This document shows, one piece after another, positions 6,915-15,285 of a stretch of 43,487 nucleotides of DNA (the first letter of the stretch is position 1; each line of letters opens with the position of its first letter). A program made the translations under genes and the position numbers. The stretch comes from Betaproteobacteria bacterium (lineage in GTDB: Bacteria > Pseudomonadota > Gammaproteobacteria > Burkholderiales > SG8-41). The notes under the pieces are model-generated. The model was given only the letters and a program-made list of their open reading frames with translations, was not told the origin of the DNA and did not search any database. Location of the stretch: positions 1 through 43,487 of the forward strand of contig JANYDY010000102.1 of the NCBI GenBank assembly GCA_025363435.1. Direction: 5' to 3'.

Positions 6915-7853
6915 ATGTTTAAGAAGACGTTTATGGCCATGGCAATTGCTGCAGCTTTTGCCACTGCTGGCGGCGCACTTGCCGCTGATGCGGCACCGGC
7001 CGAAGAGAAAAAAGCTGAAGAAGCGAAGGGTCCGCACACGCTGACCGGCAACTTCGGGGTTTTCAGCCAATACATATTCCGTGGATTGACCCAAACCAAT
7101 CGCAAACCGGCCGCACAGGGTGGTTTCGACTATGCGCATGAGTCGGGCTTCTACGCCGGCACATGGATGTCGAACATCAGCTGGTTGAAGGAAAACGCAT
7201 CTGCGGTTCCGCCCGGCTCGATTCAAGGTACCTATGGCGGCGGCGGCAGTCTTGAGGCCGATTTCTACGGTGGCTACAAATGGAACCTGCCGAATGATTT
7301 TGTGCTCGACCTCGGCACTCTGTACTACTGGTACCCGGGCGACATCAACCCGGCCGTACAAGCGCTCACGCCGGCTGTGAGCCTTCCGAAGGGCGACACC
7401 TGGGAAATCTACGTTGCGCCGACTTGGAAGTGGCTATCTGCCAAGTACTCCTACAGCGTGAAGAGCGACACCTTCGGCGTCAAGGACAGCAAAGGCACGT
7501 CTTATCTCGACATCAGCGCCAACTATCCGATTCCGGATACGCCTGTGACGCTGATCGCGCACTGGGGCTGGCAGAAATACAAAGGCACTGATCTGCGCAA
7601 TCCGACGGCCGGTGGCGCGCGCGTCAGCAACGACTTCCTAAACACCTATAAGGATCTTAAGCTGGGTGCGAGCTATGCGTTGCCGAAAGATTTCACCATC
7701 GGCGCGTATTACAGCAAAGCCTACGGCTACAACAAAGCCGCATACGGCGGCGTAGGCGACGTGATCACCGGATTGGCCGGCCTGACCAACGGCCCGTATC
7801 CGAAAGATATCGCCAGCGGCACCGGCACGATCTACATCCAGAAAACTTTCTAA
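6915..7853 (+). CDS. TorF-family (Gcw_chp) outer-membrane beta-barrel, putative porin
   Basis: 312 residues from ATG 6915, preceded by AAAGGA. The signal peptide MFKKTFMAMAIAAAFATAGG ends near ALAAD, followed by a short Ala/Glu/Lys linker. The mature part begins GNFGVFSQYIFRGLTQTN, the signature of the Gcw_chp/TorF group, then alternating aromatic beta strands, and it ends in a C-terminal Phe as outer-membrane barrels do. It is the first gene of the nitrogen-regulated unit, directly behind the sigma-54 promoter and 63 bases before glnK. Family members in this position are thought to let ammonium or other small nitrogen solutes cross the outer membrane; that role is inferred from position, not shown by sequence. 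Confidence 0.88.
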   Translation: MFKKTFMAMAIAAAFATAGGALAADAAPAEEKKAEEAKGPHTLTGNFGVFSQYIFRGLTQTNRKPAAQGGFDYAHESGFYAGTWMSNISWLKENASAVPPGSIQGTYGGGGSLEADFYGGYKWNLPNDFVLDLGTLYYWYPGDINPAVQALTPAVSLPKGDTWEIYVAPTWKWLSAKYSYSVKSDTFGVKDSKGTSYLDISANYPIPDTPVTLIAHWGWQKYKGTDLRNPTAGGARVSNDFLNTYKDLKLGASYALPKDFTIGAYYSKAYGYNKAAYGGVGDVITGLAGLTNGPYPKDIASGTGTIYIQKTF

Positions 7854-8255
<402 letters not shown>

Positions 8256-8265
8256 GGGGAATGCC

Positions 8266-9750
8266 ATGAAGCGATTATTTACTCTGCTTGCTCTCGTCGG
8301 TGCGCTCGGTTTTTGCGCAGCACCGGTGATGGCGCAGGACAAAGCCGCCGAAGCCGCGAAGGCTGAAGCACCGGCTGCAGCAGCACCTGCCGCTGCCGCA
8401 ACTGCAACGCCGACACCCGCGCCGACGCCGAACAAGGGCGACACCGCGTGGATGCTGACGTCGACTGCACTGGTTCTGCTGATGAGCGTGCCCGCACTTG
8501 CATTGTTCTACGGCGGCCTCGTGCGCAGCAAAAACATGCTGTCTGTGTTGATGCAGGTGTTCGTGACCTTCTCGCTGATCACCGTGTTGTGGTGCATTTA
8601 CGGCTACAGCCTGGCGTTTACAGAAGGCAATTCGCTGATCGGCGGTCTCGACCGGCTGTTCCTCAAAGGCACCTTCGATGCCGGTAAGGGCGAGTTCGCG
8701 ATGGGCGCGACCTTCAGCAAAGCGACGCCGATGTACGAACTCGTGTTCGTGGCATTCCAGGCGACATTCGCCGCCATCACCTGCTGCCTGATTCTGGGTT
8801 CGGTGGTTGAGCGCATGAAGTTCTCAGCCGTGCTGATATTCATGGTGATCTGGTTCACCTTCAGCTACCTGCCGGTTGCGCACATGGTCTGGTTCTGGAT
8901 GGGCCCGGATGCTTACACCGATCCGAAGCTGGTGGATGAACTCAACAGCAAGGCCGGTTTGCTCTGGCAGTGGGGCGCTCTCGATTTCGCGGGCGGCACC
9001 GTGGTGCATATCAACGCCGGTGTTGCCGGTCTGGTTGGCGCCTATGTCCTCGGCAAACGCGTCGGCTACGGCAAAGAAGCGATGTCGCCGCACAACCTGA
9101 CCATGACCATGATCGGTGCAGCAATGCTGTGGTTCGGCTGGTTCGGTTTCAACGCGGGTTCCGCGCTCGAAGCCAACGGTTCGGCCGCACTCGCCTTCAT
9201 GAACACCTTCCTCGCCACCGCATGCGCTGTGTTGACCTGGATATTCGGTGAGTGGATTTTCAAAGGCAAGCCGTCGATGCTGGGTGCTGCTTCCGGCGCC
9301 GTTGCCGGCCTGGTGGCAATCACACCGGCAGCCGGTAACGTCGGTATCCCCGGCGCATTCGTGATCGGCTCCCTGGCCGGCCTCGTCTGCCTGTGGGGTG
9401 TCACCGGTCTGAAGAAAATGCTCGGTGCCGATGATGCGCTTGACGTATTCGGTGTGCACGCAGTCGGCGGCATCATGGGTGCGCTGCTGACCGGTGTGTT
9501 CAACAGCCAGGATCTCGGCGGACCGGGACTGGTGACCGATTGGGTCACTGCCAAAGTCGGCTCGAACCCGATCATGGATCAGTTGCTGATCCAGGCCAAA
9601 GCGGTCGGCGTGACGGTCATCTGGACTGCGGTGGTTGCCTTCATCGCCTTCAAGATTGCCGACATCATCGTCGGGCTGCGCGTCTCCGAAGAAGCGGAAC
9701 GCGAAGGTCTGGATGTCAACGAACACGGCGAAGCTGCCTATCACCTGTAA
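8266..9750 (+). CDS. amtB: Ammonium transporter AmtB with extended N-terminal linker
   Basis: 494 residues from ATG 8266, with AAGGGGA six bases upstream. A cleavable signal peptide (MKRLFTLLALVGALGFCAAP, cleavage near VMAQ) is followed by an Ala/Pro/Thr-rich stretch of about 38 residues and then the 11-helix Amt core, beginning GDTAWMLTSTALVLLMSVPA. The twin-histidine pore pair appears in GGTVVHINAG and FGVHAVGGIMG. ALFYGGLVRSKN and DFAGG are also conserved. Amt trimers conduct ammonium into the cytoplasm and are closed by GlnK, encoded just upstream. The N-terminal low-complexity linker is longer than in E. coli AmtB and would face the periplasm. A strong terminator ends the unit 26 bases after the stop. 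Confidence 0.96.
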   Translation: MKRLFTLLALVGALGFCAAPVMAQDKAAEAAKAEAPAAAAPAAAATATPTPAPTPNKGDTAWMLTSTALVLLMSVPALALFYGGLVRSKNMLSVLMQVFVTFSLITVLWCIYGYSLAFTEGNSLIGGLDRLFLKGTFDAGKGEFAMGATFSKATPMYELVFVAFQATFAAITCCLILGSVVERMKFSAVLIFMVIWFTFSYLPVAHMVWFWMGPDAYTDPKLVDELNSKAGLLWQWGALDFAGGTVVHINAGVAGLVGAYVLGKRVGYGKEAMSPHNLTMTMIGAAMLWFGWFGFNAGSALEANGSAALAFMNTFLATACAVLTWIFGEWIFKGKPSMLGAASGAVAGLVAITPAAGNVGIPGAFVIGSLAGLVCLWGVTGLKKMLGADDALDVFGVHAVGGIMGALLTGVFNSQDLGGPGLVTDWVTAKVGSNPIMDQLLIQAKAVGVTVIWTAVVAFIAFKIADIIVGLRVSEEAEREGLDVNEHGEAAYHL

Positions 9751-9776
9751 CAAAGTCGGGACCTCCTCCCCCGACA

Positions 9777-9804
9777 ATGGGCGCCTCCGGGCGCCCATTT
9801 TTTT
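9777..9804 (+). terminator. Rho-independent terminator after amtB
   Basis: ATGGGCGCC (9777-9785) and GGCGCCCAT (9790-9798) form a perfect 9-bp stem with a TCCG loop, and a run of seven T follows (9798-9804, the first being the last stem base). Confidence 0.93.
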
Positions 9805-9853
9805 CGCCCTCTTTTCCGCCCCTGCGCACACCAGCGGGGGCCGCGAACGGGTT

Positions 9854-9862
9854 TGCTACAAT
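9854..9862 (+). promoter_or_regulatory. Extended -10 promoter of gshA-gshB
   Basis: TGCTACAAT is a textbook extended -10 (TGn plus TACAAT). No good -35 is seen. It would start transcription near 9869, only a few bases before the likely start codon. Confidence 0.5.
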
Positions 9863-9876
9863 ACTCGCCCGTTTTG

Positions 9877-11199
9877 ATGGCAGCCCCGATGACCGTCCCG
9901 CGTCTCACTACCGCACTCTCCGGCCCGCCGCTCGACCTCGAACGCAAGATACTGGCTGCGATGCCGGCCATCGAACACTGGCTGCGCGGTCAGTGGCAGG
10001 AACGCGAAACGCCGTTTTACGCGTCGGTCGATCTGCGCAACAGCGGCTTCAAACTGGCGCCGGTCGATACCAATCTGTATCCCGGCGGCTTCAACAATCT
10101 GAATCCGGATTTCCATCCGCTGTGCGTGCAGGCGGCGATGGTCGCGGTGGAAAAAATCTGCCCCGATGCACGCGGCGTTTTGCTGATTCCCGAAAACCAC
10201 ACGCGCAACACTTTTTATCTGCAAAACGTCGCCGCGCTGCAAACCATACTGCGCCACGCCGGCATGAACGTGCGCATCGGCAGCCTGCTGCCGGAAATTA
10301 CCGCGCCGACGGAAATCGCGCTGCCTGACGGTTCCGCGCTGACGCTCGAGCCGCTCAAACGCGACGGCAACCGCCTGTCGGTCGATGGCTTTGATCCGTG
10401 CGTAGTTCTGCTCAACAACGATCTTTCCGGCGGTGTGCCGGATATTCTGCAGAACCTTGAACAGACGTTGCTGCCGCCGTTGCACGCCGGCTGGTTCATT
10501 CGGCGCAAATCCAATCACTTCGCCGCCTACCGCCAGGTCGCCGCCGAATTCGCCAAAGTGATCGACATCGATCCGTGGCTGATCGATCCGTATTTCGAAA
10601 AATGCGGCAAGATCAATTTCCACGAACGCAAGGGCGAGGAATGCCTCGAAGGTTATGTCTCGGAAATTCTCGACGACATCCGCGCCAAGTACCGCGAGTA
10701 CGGCATCACCCACGAACCCTTCGTCATCGTCAAAGCCGACGCCGGCACCTACGGCATGGGCATCATGACGGTGAAAGACCCGGCGGAAGTGCGCGGCCTC
10801 AATCGCAAGCAGCGCAACAAAATGTCGGTGGTTAAGGAAGGCCTCGAAGTGCATGAAGTGCTGGTGCAGGAAGGTGTGCACACTTTCGAATCGGTGAACG
10901 GTGCGGCGGCAGAACCGGTTGTTTACATGATCGATCATTTCGTCGTCGGCGGCTTTTACCGCGTGCACAACGAACGCGGTCAGGACCAGAATCTGAACGC
11001 GCCAGGCATGAAATTCTCGCCGCTGGCATTTGCCGAGCCCTGCTCGGCGCCCAATCCCGATGATCCGGGCTGCCCGCCCAACCGCTTTTACGCCTATGGC
11101 GTGCTGGCGCGCCTCGCTCTCGCCGCAGCGGCGCTGGAACTCGAACAGACTGCCGAACAGCCGCTCGACGCACCGCGCGCCGCCGCCGGCAGCGCCTGA
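9877..11199 (+). CDS. gshA: Glutamate-cysteine ligase, proteobacterial type
   Basis: First step of glutathione synthesis: ATP-dependent joining of L-glutamate and L-cysteine. About 440 residues from ATG 9877; ATG 9889 is also possible and no clear ribosome site decides between them. The sequence belongs to the short proteobacterial GshA group found in betaproteobacteria and acidithiobacilli (FYASVDLRNSGFKLAPVDTN near residue 45, PFVIVKADAGTYGMGIMTV near 285, ATP-grasp-like), unrelated in sequence to E. coli GshA. The C-terminus ends in an Ala-rich tail. It lies 18 bases before gshB, so the two steps are made from one transcript driven by the extended -10 element. Confidence 0.92.
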   Translation: MAAPMTVPRLTTALSGPPLDLERKILAAMPAIEHWLRGQWQERETPFYASVDLRNSGFKLAPVDTNLYPGGFNNLNPDFHPLCVQAAMVAVEKICPDARGVLLIPENHTRNTFYLQNVAALQTILRHAGMNVRIGSLLPEITAPTEIALPDGSALTLEPLKRDGNRLSVDGFDPCVVLLNNDLSGGVPDILQNLEQTLLPPLHAGWFIRRKSNHFAAYRQVAAEFAKVIDIDPWLIDPYFEKCGKINFHERKGEECLEGYVSEILDDIRAKYREYGITHEPFVIVKADAGTYGMGIMTVKDPAEVRGLNRKQRNKMSVVKEGLEVHEVLVQEGVHTFESVNGAAAEPVVYMIDHFVVGGFYRVHNERGQDQNLNAPGMKFSPLAFAEPCSAPNPDDPGCPPNRFYAYGVLARLALAAAALELEQTAEQPLDAPRAAAGSA

Positions 11200-11217
11200 T
11201 ACACCACGGTCACGCAC

Positions 11218-12165
11218 ATGCGTTTTGCTTTTCTCATCGATCCGCCCGAGTCCTTCAAAATCTACAAGGACTCGACCTACGCAATGATGCGCGAGGCCGC
11301 CAAACGCGGCCACGAGCTACATATATTTCAGCAGGAACACCTGGCCTGGCGCGATGGCAAAGTCAGCGCGGCGACGCAACGCCTGCATCTGACCGGCGAC
11401 AACAACGCCTGGTTCCGGCTCGATGCCGCGCAGAACACTGCGCTCAAAGACTTCGACGCCGTGCTGATGCGCAAGGATCCGCCGTTCGACATGGAATACG
11501 TCTACAGCACCTATCTGCTCGAACTCGCGCAGAATCAGGGCGCGCGCGTATTCAACGATCCGCGCGCGATCCGCGACTGCAATGAAAAAATGACCATCGC
11601 GCGTTATGCGCAATTTACGGCGCCGACCATGGTCGCGCGCGATCCTGCACTGATCCACGGATTTCTCGCCGAACACGGCGAAATCATTCTGAAGCCGCTC
11701 GACGGCATGGGCGGCGCTTCGGTGTTTCGCGTAAACAATGGCGACCACAATCTCAATGTCATCATCGAAACGCTGACTGATTTCGGCCGGCGCACCATCA
11801 TGGCGCAGCGTTATATTCCGGCGATCGCCGATGGCGACAAACGCATACTGCTGATCGGCGGCAAAGTCGTGCCTTACGCGCTGGCACGCATCCCGAAAGC
11901 CGGCGAAACCCGCGGCAACCTCGCCGCCGGCGGCACCGGTGTGGCGCGTGAGTTGACGCCGCGCGACCGCGAGATCGCCGAAACGCTGGCGCCGCAGTTG
12001 CACGCGCAGGGCCTGCTGCTGGTCGGCCTTGATGTCATCGGCGACTACCTGACGGAAGTCAACGTCACCAGCCCGACCTGCTTTCAGGAAATCACCGAAC
12101 AGAGCGGATTTAACGTCGCCGGCATGATGATAGACGCGCTCGAACACACTGCCGGGCGCCGCTGA
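11218..12165 (+). CDS. gshB: Glutathione synthetase
   Basis: 315 residues, full length for GshB. It adds glycine to gamma-glutamylcysteine at the cost of ATP. The N-terminal domain begins MRFAFLIDPPESFKIYKDST, typical of the family. MRKDPPFDMEYVYSTYLLE, the ATP-grasp segment ILKPLDGMGGASVFR and the metal-binding EVNVTSPTCFQEI are all present. Start ATG 11218 directly follows the gshA stop region. The pair gshA-gshB followed by a PTS EIIA gene is a conserved arrangement in Burkholderiales-type genomes. Confidence 0.96.
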   Translation: MRFAFLIDPPESFKIYKDSTYAMMREAAKRGHELHIFQQEHLAWRDGKVSAATQRLHLTGDNNAWFRLDAAQNTALKDFDAVLMRKDPPFDMEYVYSTYLLELAQNQGARVFNDPRAIRDCNEKMTIARYAQFTAPTMVARDPALIHGFLAEHGEIILKPLDGMGGASVFRVNNGDHNLNVIIETLTDFGRRTIMAQRYIPAIADGDKRILLIGGKVVPYALARIPKAGETRGNLAAGGTGVARELTPRDREIAETLAPQLHAQGLLLVGLDVIGDYLTEVNVTSPTCFQEITEQSGFNVAGMMIDALEHTAGRR

Positions 12166-12223
12166 AGCGCTGCGTTCACGGTAGAATATCGGCTCGCCAT
12201 TTCGAATACAGGCAGCGAACGGC

Positions 12224-12640
12224 ATGATCGGCATACTTATCATCACGCACGGCAATCTCGGCGAAAGCCTGATTCAGTGCGCCAGTCACGTGCTGAACAA
12301 AGTGCCGCCGCAGACTGCGCAGCTCGGCGTTTCATCGCGCGACGACCCGGCGCTGCTGCTACCCAAAGCAATCAGTCTGGTCAAAGAGCTCGACAGCGGC
12401 AGCGGCGTGCTGGTGCTGTCCGATATCTTCGGCGGCTCGCCGTCGAATATGGCATCAAAAGTAGTCGTGCCGGGCAAAGTTGAAGCCGTCTGCGGCGTCA
12501 ATCTGCCGATGCTGATCCGTGTTCTCACCTATCGCGATCGCGACCTTCAAACCATCGTCACCAAAGCAATCAGCGGCGGCTGCGAAGGCGTCATGCGCGT
12601 TCCTGTGTTCAAAATGCACAATGCAGCAACAGGCAGCTGA
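12224..12640 (+). CDS. PTS mannose-family EIIA component
   Basis: 138 residues matching the EIIA domain of the mannose/fructose-sorbose family. His9 in IIITHGNLGES-like context (ITHGNLG) is the phosphorylated residue, and LVLSDIFGGSPSNMAS matches the second conserved loop. No EIIB or EIIC membrane genes follow, only HPr and EI, so this looks like the regulatory phosphorelay common in betaproteobacteria, not a sugar uptake system. The stop overlaps the ptsH start by 20 bases. A TAGAAT box at 12182-12187 is a possible -10 for a promoter separate from gshAB. Confidence 0.92.
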   Translation: MIGILIITHGNLGESLIQCASHVLNKVPPQTAQLGVSSRDDPALLLPKAISLVKELDSGSGVLVLSDIFGGSPSNMASKVVVPGKVEAVCGVNLPMLIRVLTYRDRDLQTIVTKAISGGCEGVMRVPVFKMHNAATGS

Positions 12641-12890
12641 AATCATCAACAAGCTGGGCCTGCACGCGCGCGCGTCGGCCAAGCTGACCCAGCTCGCCGG
12701 TCAGTACCAGAGCAACATCTGGCTGACCCGCAACGGCAAGCGCGTCAACGCCAAGAGCATCATGGGCGTGATGATGCTCGCCGCCGCCAAGGGTTCCACG
12801 GTCACTATCGAAACCGACGGTGCCGACGAAGAGGCTGCGATAAAAGCCATCGCCGCGCTGATCGCGAATTATTTCGAAGAGGGGGAGTGA
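12621..12890 (+). CDS. ptsH: Phosphocarrier protein HPr
   Basis: 89 residues from ATG 12621, starting inside the EIIA gene; the alternative upstream frame has no HPr similarity. His15 in NKLGLHARAS accepts phosphate from EI and passes it to EIIA. Ser46 in NAKSIMGVMML is the HPr-kinase site and is conserved, which fits betaproteobacteria that carry HprK elsewhere. The 20-base overlap with the preceding gene indicates translational coupling. The downstream gap to ptsI contains an inverted heptamer repeat instead of a terminator. Confidence 0.96.
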   Translation: MQQQAAEIINKLGLHARASAKLTQLAGQYQSNIWLTRNGKRVNAKSIMGVMMLAAAKGSTVTIETDGADEEAAIKAIAALIANYFEEGE

Positions 12891-12899
12891 AACAGGAAT

Positions 12900-12978
12900 G
12901 AGGACTCAGGATTGAGGATTCAGGGATTTTGGTTTGTTGCCTGTTTGCTCAATCCTCAATCCTCGATCCTCGATCCTG
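12900..12978. repeat. Inverted array of 7-bp repeats between ptsH and ptsI
   Basis: The left arm is GAGGACT-CAGGATT-GAGGATT-CAGGGAT (12900-12927). The right arm is CTCAATC twice and CTCGATC twice (12948-12975). The arms are largely complementary and would fold into a long imperfect hairpin with a loop of about 20 bases. CAGGATTGAGGATTC (12907-12921) recurs exactly at 39663-39677. Confidence 0.85.
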
Positions 12979-12981
12979 CAA

Positions 12982-14706
12982 ATGAGCTTCACCATGCACG
13001 GCATACCAGTGTCCGGCGGCATTGCCATCGGACACGCCCACCTGGTGTCGCATGCCAGGCTTGAGGTCGCCCATTACGACGTGCCGCTTGATCAGGTTGC
13101 CGGTGAACTGGCGCGCTTCGATGCCGCATTAAAAACAGTGCGCGGCGAACTCGCCGAGTTACGCACACAGATTCCGGCCGACGCGCCGCAGGAATTCGAC
13201 GCTTTTCTCAACCTTCATTTGATGATTTTGAGCGACGCGACTTTGTCGTCGATGCCGCGTGAAATCATCGAAGCCGAGAAATGCAACGCCGAGTGGGCGC
13301 TCAAGGTGCAGATGGACGCGCTGCTCGAACAGTTCGACCAGATCGAAGACGGTTACCTGCAGGAACGCAAGGCCGACGTCATTCAGGTCGTCGAGCGGCT
13401 GATGAAAGTTTTGCTCGGCCGCCCCGGCTATGCGCCGCCGTCCAACGTGGACGAACGCAATCTGATCCTCGTCGCCCACGATCTCTCGCCGGCAGATGTG
13501 ATCCAGTTCAAGCAGCACCAGTTCGCGAGTTTCATCACCGATGTCGGCGGCAGCACCTCACACACGGCGATTGTGGCGCGCAGCCTCGCCATCCCGTCGA
13601 TCGTGGCCTTGCATCAGGCGCGCCAGCTGATCCGCGAAAACGAATTGCTGATCGTCGACGGCAGTATCGGCATGATCATTGTCGATCCGGATCCGCAGGC
13701 GCTCGCCGAATACCGGCTGCGCCAGAATCAGTGGGAACTCGAACGGCAGAAATTAAAACGCCTGCGCGGCACGCGCGCCGCCACGCTCGACAACGTCGAA
13801 GTCGAACTGCACGCCAATATCGAACTGCCCGGCGACGTCGAGCGCGTGCTCGAAAGCGGCGGCACCGGCATCGGGCTCTTCCGCACCGAGTTTCTGTTTC
13901 TCAATCGCGACAATCTGCCCGATGAGGACGAACAGTTCGAGGCTTATCGCAATGTGGTGCGCGCAATGGACGGCCTGCCGGTAACGATCCGAACCTATGA
14001 TCTGGGCGCCGACAAGCAGATCAACGATGCAGTGACGACCTCGCAGAATCCGGCGCTCGGGTTGCGCGCAATCCGGCTGTCGCTGTCGGAGCCGCCGATG
14101 TTCCTGGCGCAATTGCGCGCGCTGCTGCGGGCCTCGCATTACGGCAAGCTGCGCATCCTGATCCCGATGCTGATGAGTGCCGCTGAAATCACCCAGACGC
14201 TGGCCTTCATCGCACAGGCGCGGCAGGAACTCGAAGCCAAATACATTCCTTACAACCGTGAAGTCAAAGTCGGCGGCATGATCGAAATCCCGGCTGCCGC
14301 GCTGGCGATACAAACGTTCACCAAGCGCTTCGATTTTCTCTCGATCGGCACCAACGATCTGATCCAGTACACGCTGGCGATCGACCGCAGCGATGACAGT
14401 GTCTCGCATCTCTACGATCCGCTGCATCCGGCGGTCATCAACCTGATCGCCGGGGTCATCAAGGCCTGCAACAAGTCGAAGACGCCGGTGGCGCTGTGCG
14501 GCGAGATGGCCGGCGACGTGCATCTGACGCGCCTCTTGCTCGGCCTCGGCCTGCGCCAGTTCTCGATGCATCCGGCGAGCCTCTTGGAAGTCAAACAGCA
14601 GGTACTGAAATCGAACTTGCGCGACATCACCGCGCTCGCCAACCGCATGCTGCATGCGACCGACGCCGACAAAATGCACGCCATGCTGCGCAAGTTGAAT
14701 TCTTGA
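12982..14706 (+). CDS. ptsI: PTS enzyme I (phosphoenolpyruvate-protein phosphotransferase)
   Basis: 574 residues from ATG 12982 (ATG 12994 also possible); sequence further upstream is the heptamer repeat. It takes phosphate from phosphoenolpyruvate and hands it to HPr. The N-terminal HPr-binding domain comes first, then the phosphohistidine domain with His194 in GGSTSHTAIVARSLAIPSIV, and then the PEP barrel with GIGLFRTEFLFLNR, LSIGTNDLIQYTLA and the active-site Cys in ALCGEMAGD. All catalytic positions are present. It completes the soluble EIIA-HPr-EI set; no permease is nearby. Confidence 0.97.
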   Translation: MSFTMHGIPVSGGIAIGHAHLVSHARLEVAHYDVPLDQVAGELARFDAALKTVRGELAELRTQIPADAPQEFDAFLNLHLMILSDATLSSMPREIIEAEKCNAEWALKVQMDALLEQFDQIEDGYLQERKADVIQVVERLMKVLLGRPGYAPPSNVDERNLILVAHDLSPADVIQFKQHQFASFITDVGGSTSHTAIVARSLAIPSIVALHQARQLIRENELLIVDGSIGMIIVDPDPQALAEYRLRQNQWELERQKLKRLRGTRAATLDNVEVELHANIELPGDVERVLESGGTGIGLFRTEFLFLNRDNLPDEDEQFEAYRNVVRAMDGLPVTIRTYDLGADKQINDAVTTSQNPALGLRAIRLSLSEPPMFLAQLRALLRASHYGKLRILIPMLMSAAEITQTLAFIAQARQELEAKYIPYNREVKVGGMIEIPAAALAIQTFTKRFDFLSIGTNDLIQYTLAIDRSDDSVSHLYDPLHPAVINLIAGVIKACNKSKTPVALCGEMAGDVHLTRLLLGLGLRQFSMHPASLLEVKQQVLKSNLRDITALANRMLHATDADKMHAMLRKLNS

Positions 14707-14713
14707 GCGCGGC

Positions 14714-15142
14714 ATGCTGCGCGAGATACTCGCGGTACGTCAGGACAAACCCGGCCTCAGGCGGCGCTGGTTTCAGGATGAATTTTTCGATCTCTACACC
14801 TGGCAAAAACGCGACGGCGCGCTGGTAAATTTTCAGCTTTGCTACGACGTGCGCGGTCGCGAGCGCGCGCTCAGCTGGTCGCACGCGCAAGGTTTCTCGC
14901 ACAACAAAATCGACAGCGGCGACGAATATGCCGGACAGCCAATGACGCCGCTGTTGAAAGGTGACGCCCGCTTCCCGCACCGTTTTGTGCGCACGCGGTT
15001 TATCCGCCACGCCACATCGCTCGATGCGACAACCAGCACTTTTATCCTCGATAAAATGCGCGAGTTCGGCCGTCACTCTGCACGCGGTGAAATCGTGCTG
15101 CCGCGACGCGTGCGAACGCCGGCGCCAGACACCCCTATTTGA
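14714..15142 (+). CDS. Conserved-looking protein of unknown function
   Basis: 142 residues, start seven bases after the ptsI stop, so probably cotranscribed with the PTS genes. I do not recognise a family. It is soluble, with no signal peptide or membrane helix, rich in Arg, His and aromatic residues ([16 protein letters not shown] near residue 21, then [20 protein letters not shown] and [11 protein letters not shown]), and a basic C-terminus. The aromatic and acidic spacing and normal codon use argue for a real gene. Its TGA stop overlaps the -35 box of the metX promoter, so PTS transcripts may read into the metX leader. Confidence 0.65.
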   Translation: MLREILAVRQDKPGLRRRWFQDEFFDLYTWQKRDGALVNFQLCYDVRGRERALSWSHAQGFSHNKIDSGDEYAGQPMTPLLKGDARFPHRFVRTRFIRHATSLDATTSTFILDKMREFGRHSARGEIVLPRRVRTPAPDTPI

Positions 15143-15167
15143 CAAGCAAGGCCTGCGCGGGTAACGT
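15139..15167 (+). promoter_or_regulatory. metX sigma-70 promoter
   Basis: TTGACA (15139-15144), 17-base spacer, TAACGT (15162-15167), predicting a start near 15174, a few bases before the aptamer. It closely parallels the metH promoter. Confidence 0.65.
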
Positions 15168-15180
15168 AACCCTCGTTGTT

Positions 15181-15234
15181 GTGCGCCGATTTGATTCAGC
15201 TTGCGGGCGCCTAATAAATCCGGCTAAAGAGAGG
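15181..15234 (+). promoter_or_regulatory. SAM-II-type riboswitch aptamer, metX leader
   Basis: P1 GCGCC (15183-15187) pairs with GGCGC (15206-15210). Between them are GATTT (15188-15192) and GCTTGCG (15199-15205). After P1 come TAATAAAT (15212-15219) and GGCTAAA (15222-15228). AGCT (15198-15201) can pair with GGCT (15222-15225) as a pseudoknot. Element order, spacing and the whole about 50-base size match the compact SAM-II aptamer, known mostly from alphaproteobacterial metA/metX/metC leaders. Here it sits before metX. Not verified by a covariance model. Confidence 0.85.
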
Positions 15235-15249
15235 CGAGGTAAAACTAAG

Positions 15250-15285
15250 CCCGGTTTAGCGCAAGCAAACCGGGTTTTTTTATTT
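15250..15285 (+). terminator. Intrinsic terminator of the metX riboswitch, abutting the start codon
   Basis: CCCGGTTT (15250-15257) pairs perfectly with AAACCGGG (15267-15274). The loop can close further as GC-GCAA-GC, and seven T follow (15275-15281), ending four bases before the metX ATG. TTTAGC at 15255-15260 is complementary to GCTAAA of the aptamer (15223-15228), giving a plausible antiterminator. Confidence 0.87.

Noticed and set aside
9856-11313. 485-residue antisense frame over gshA
   Set aside because: Shadow of a conserved enzyme gene; same codon-bias artefact.
12900-12978. CRISPR-like array
   Set aside because: Units are 7 bases with no unique spacers; no cas genes are present.
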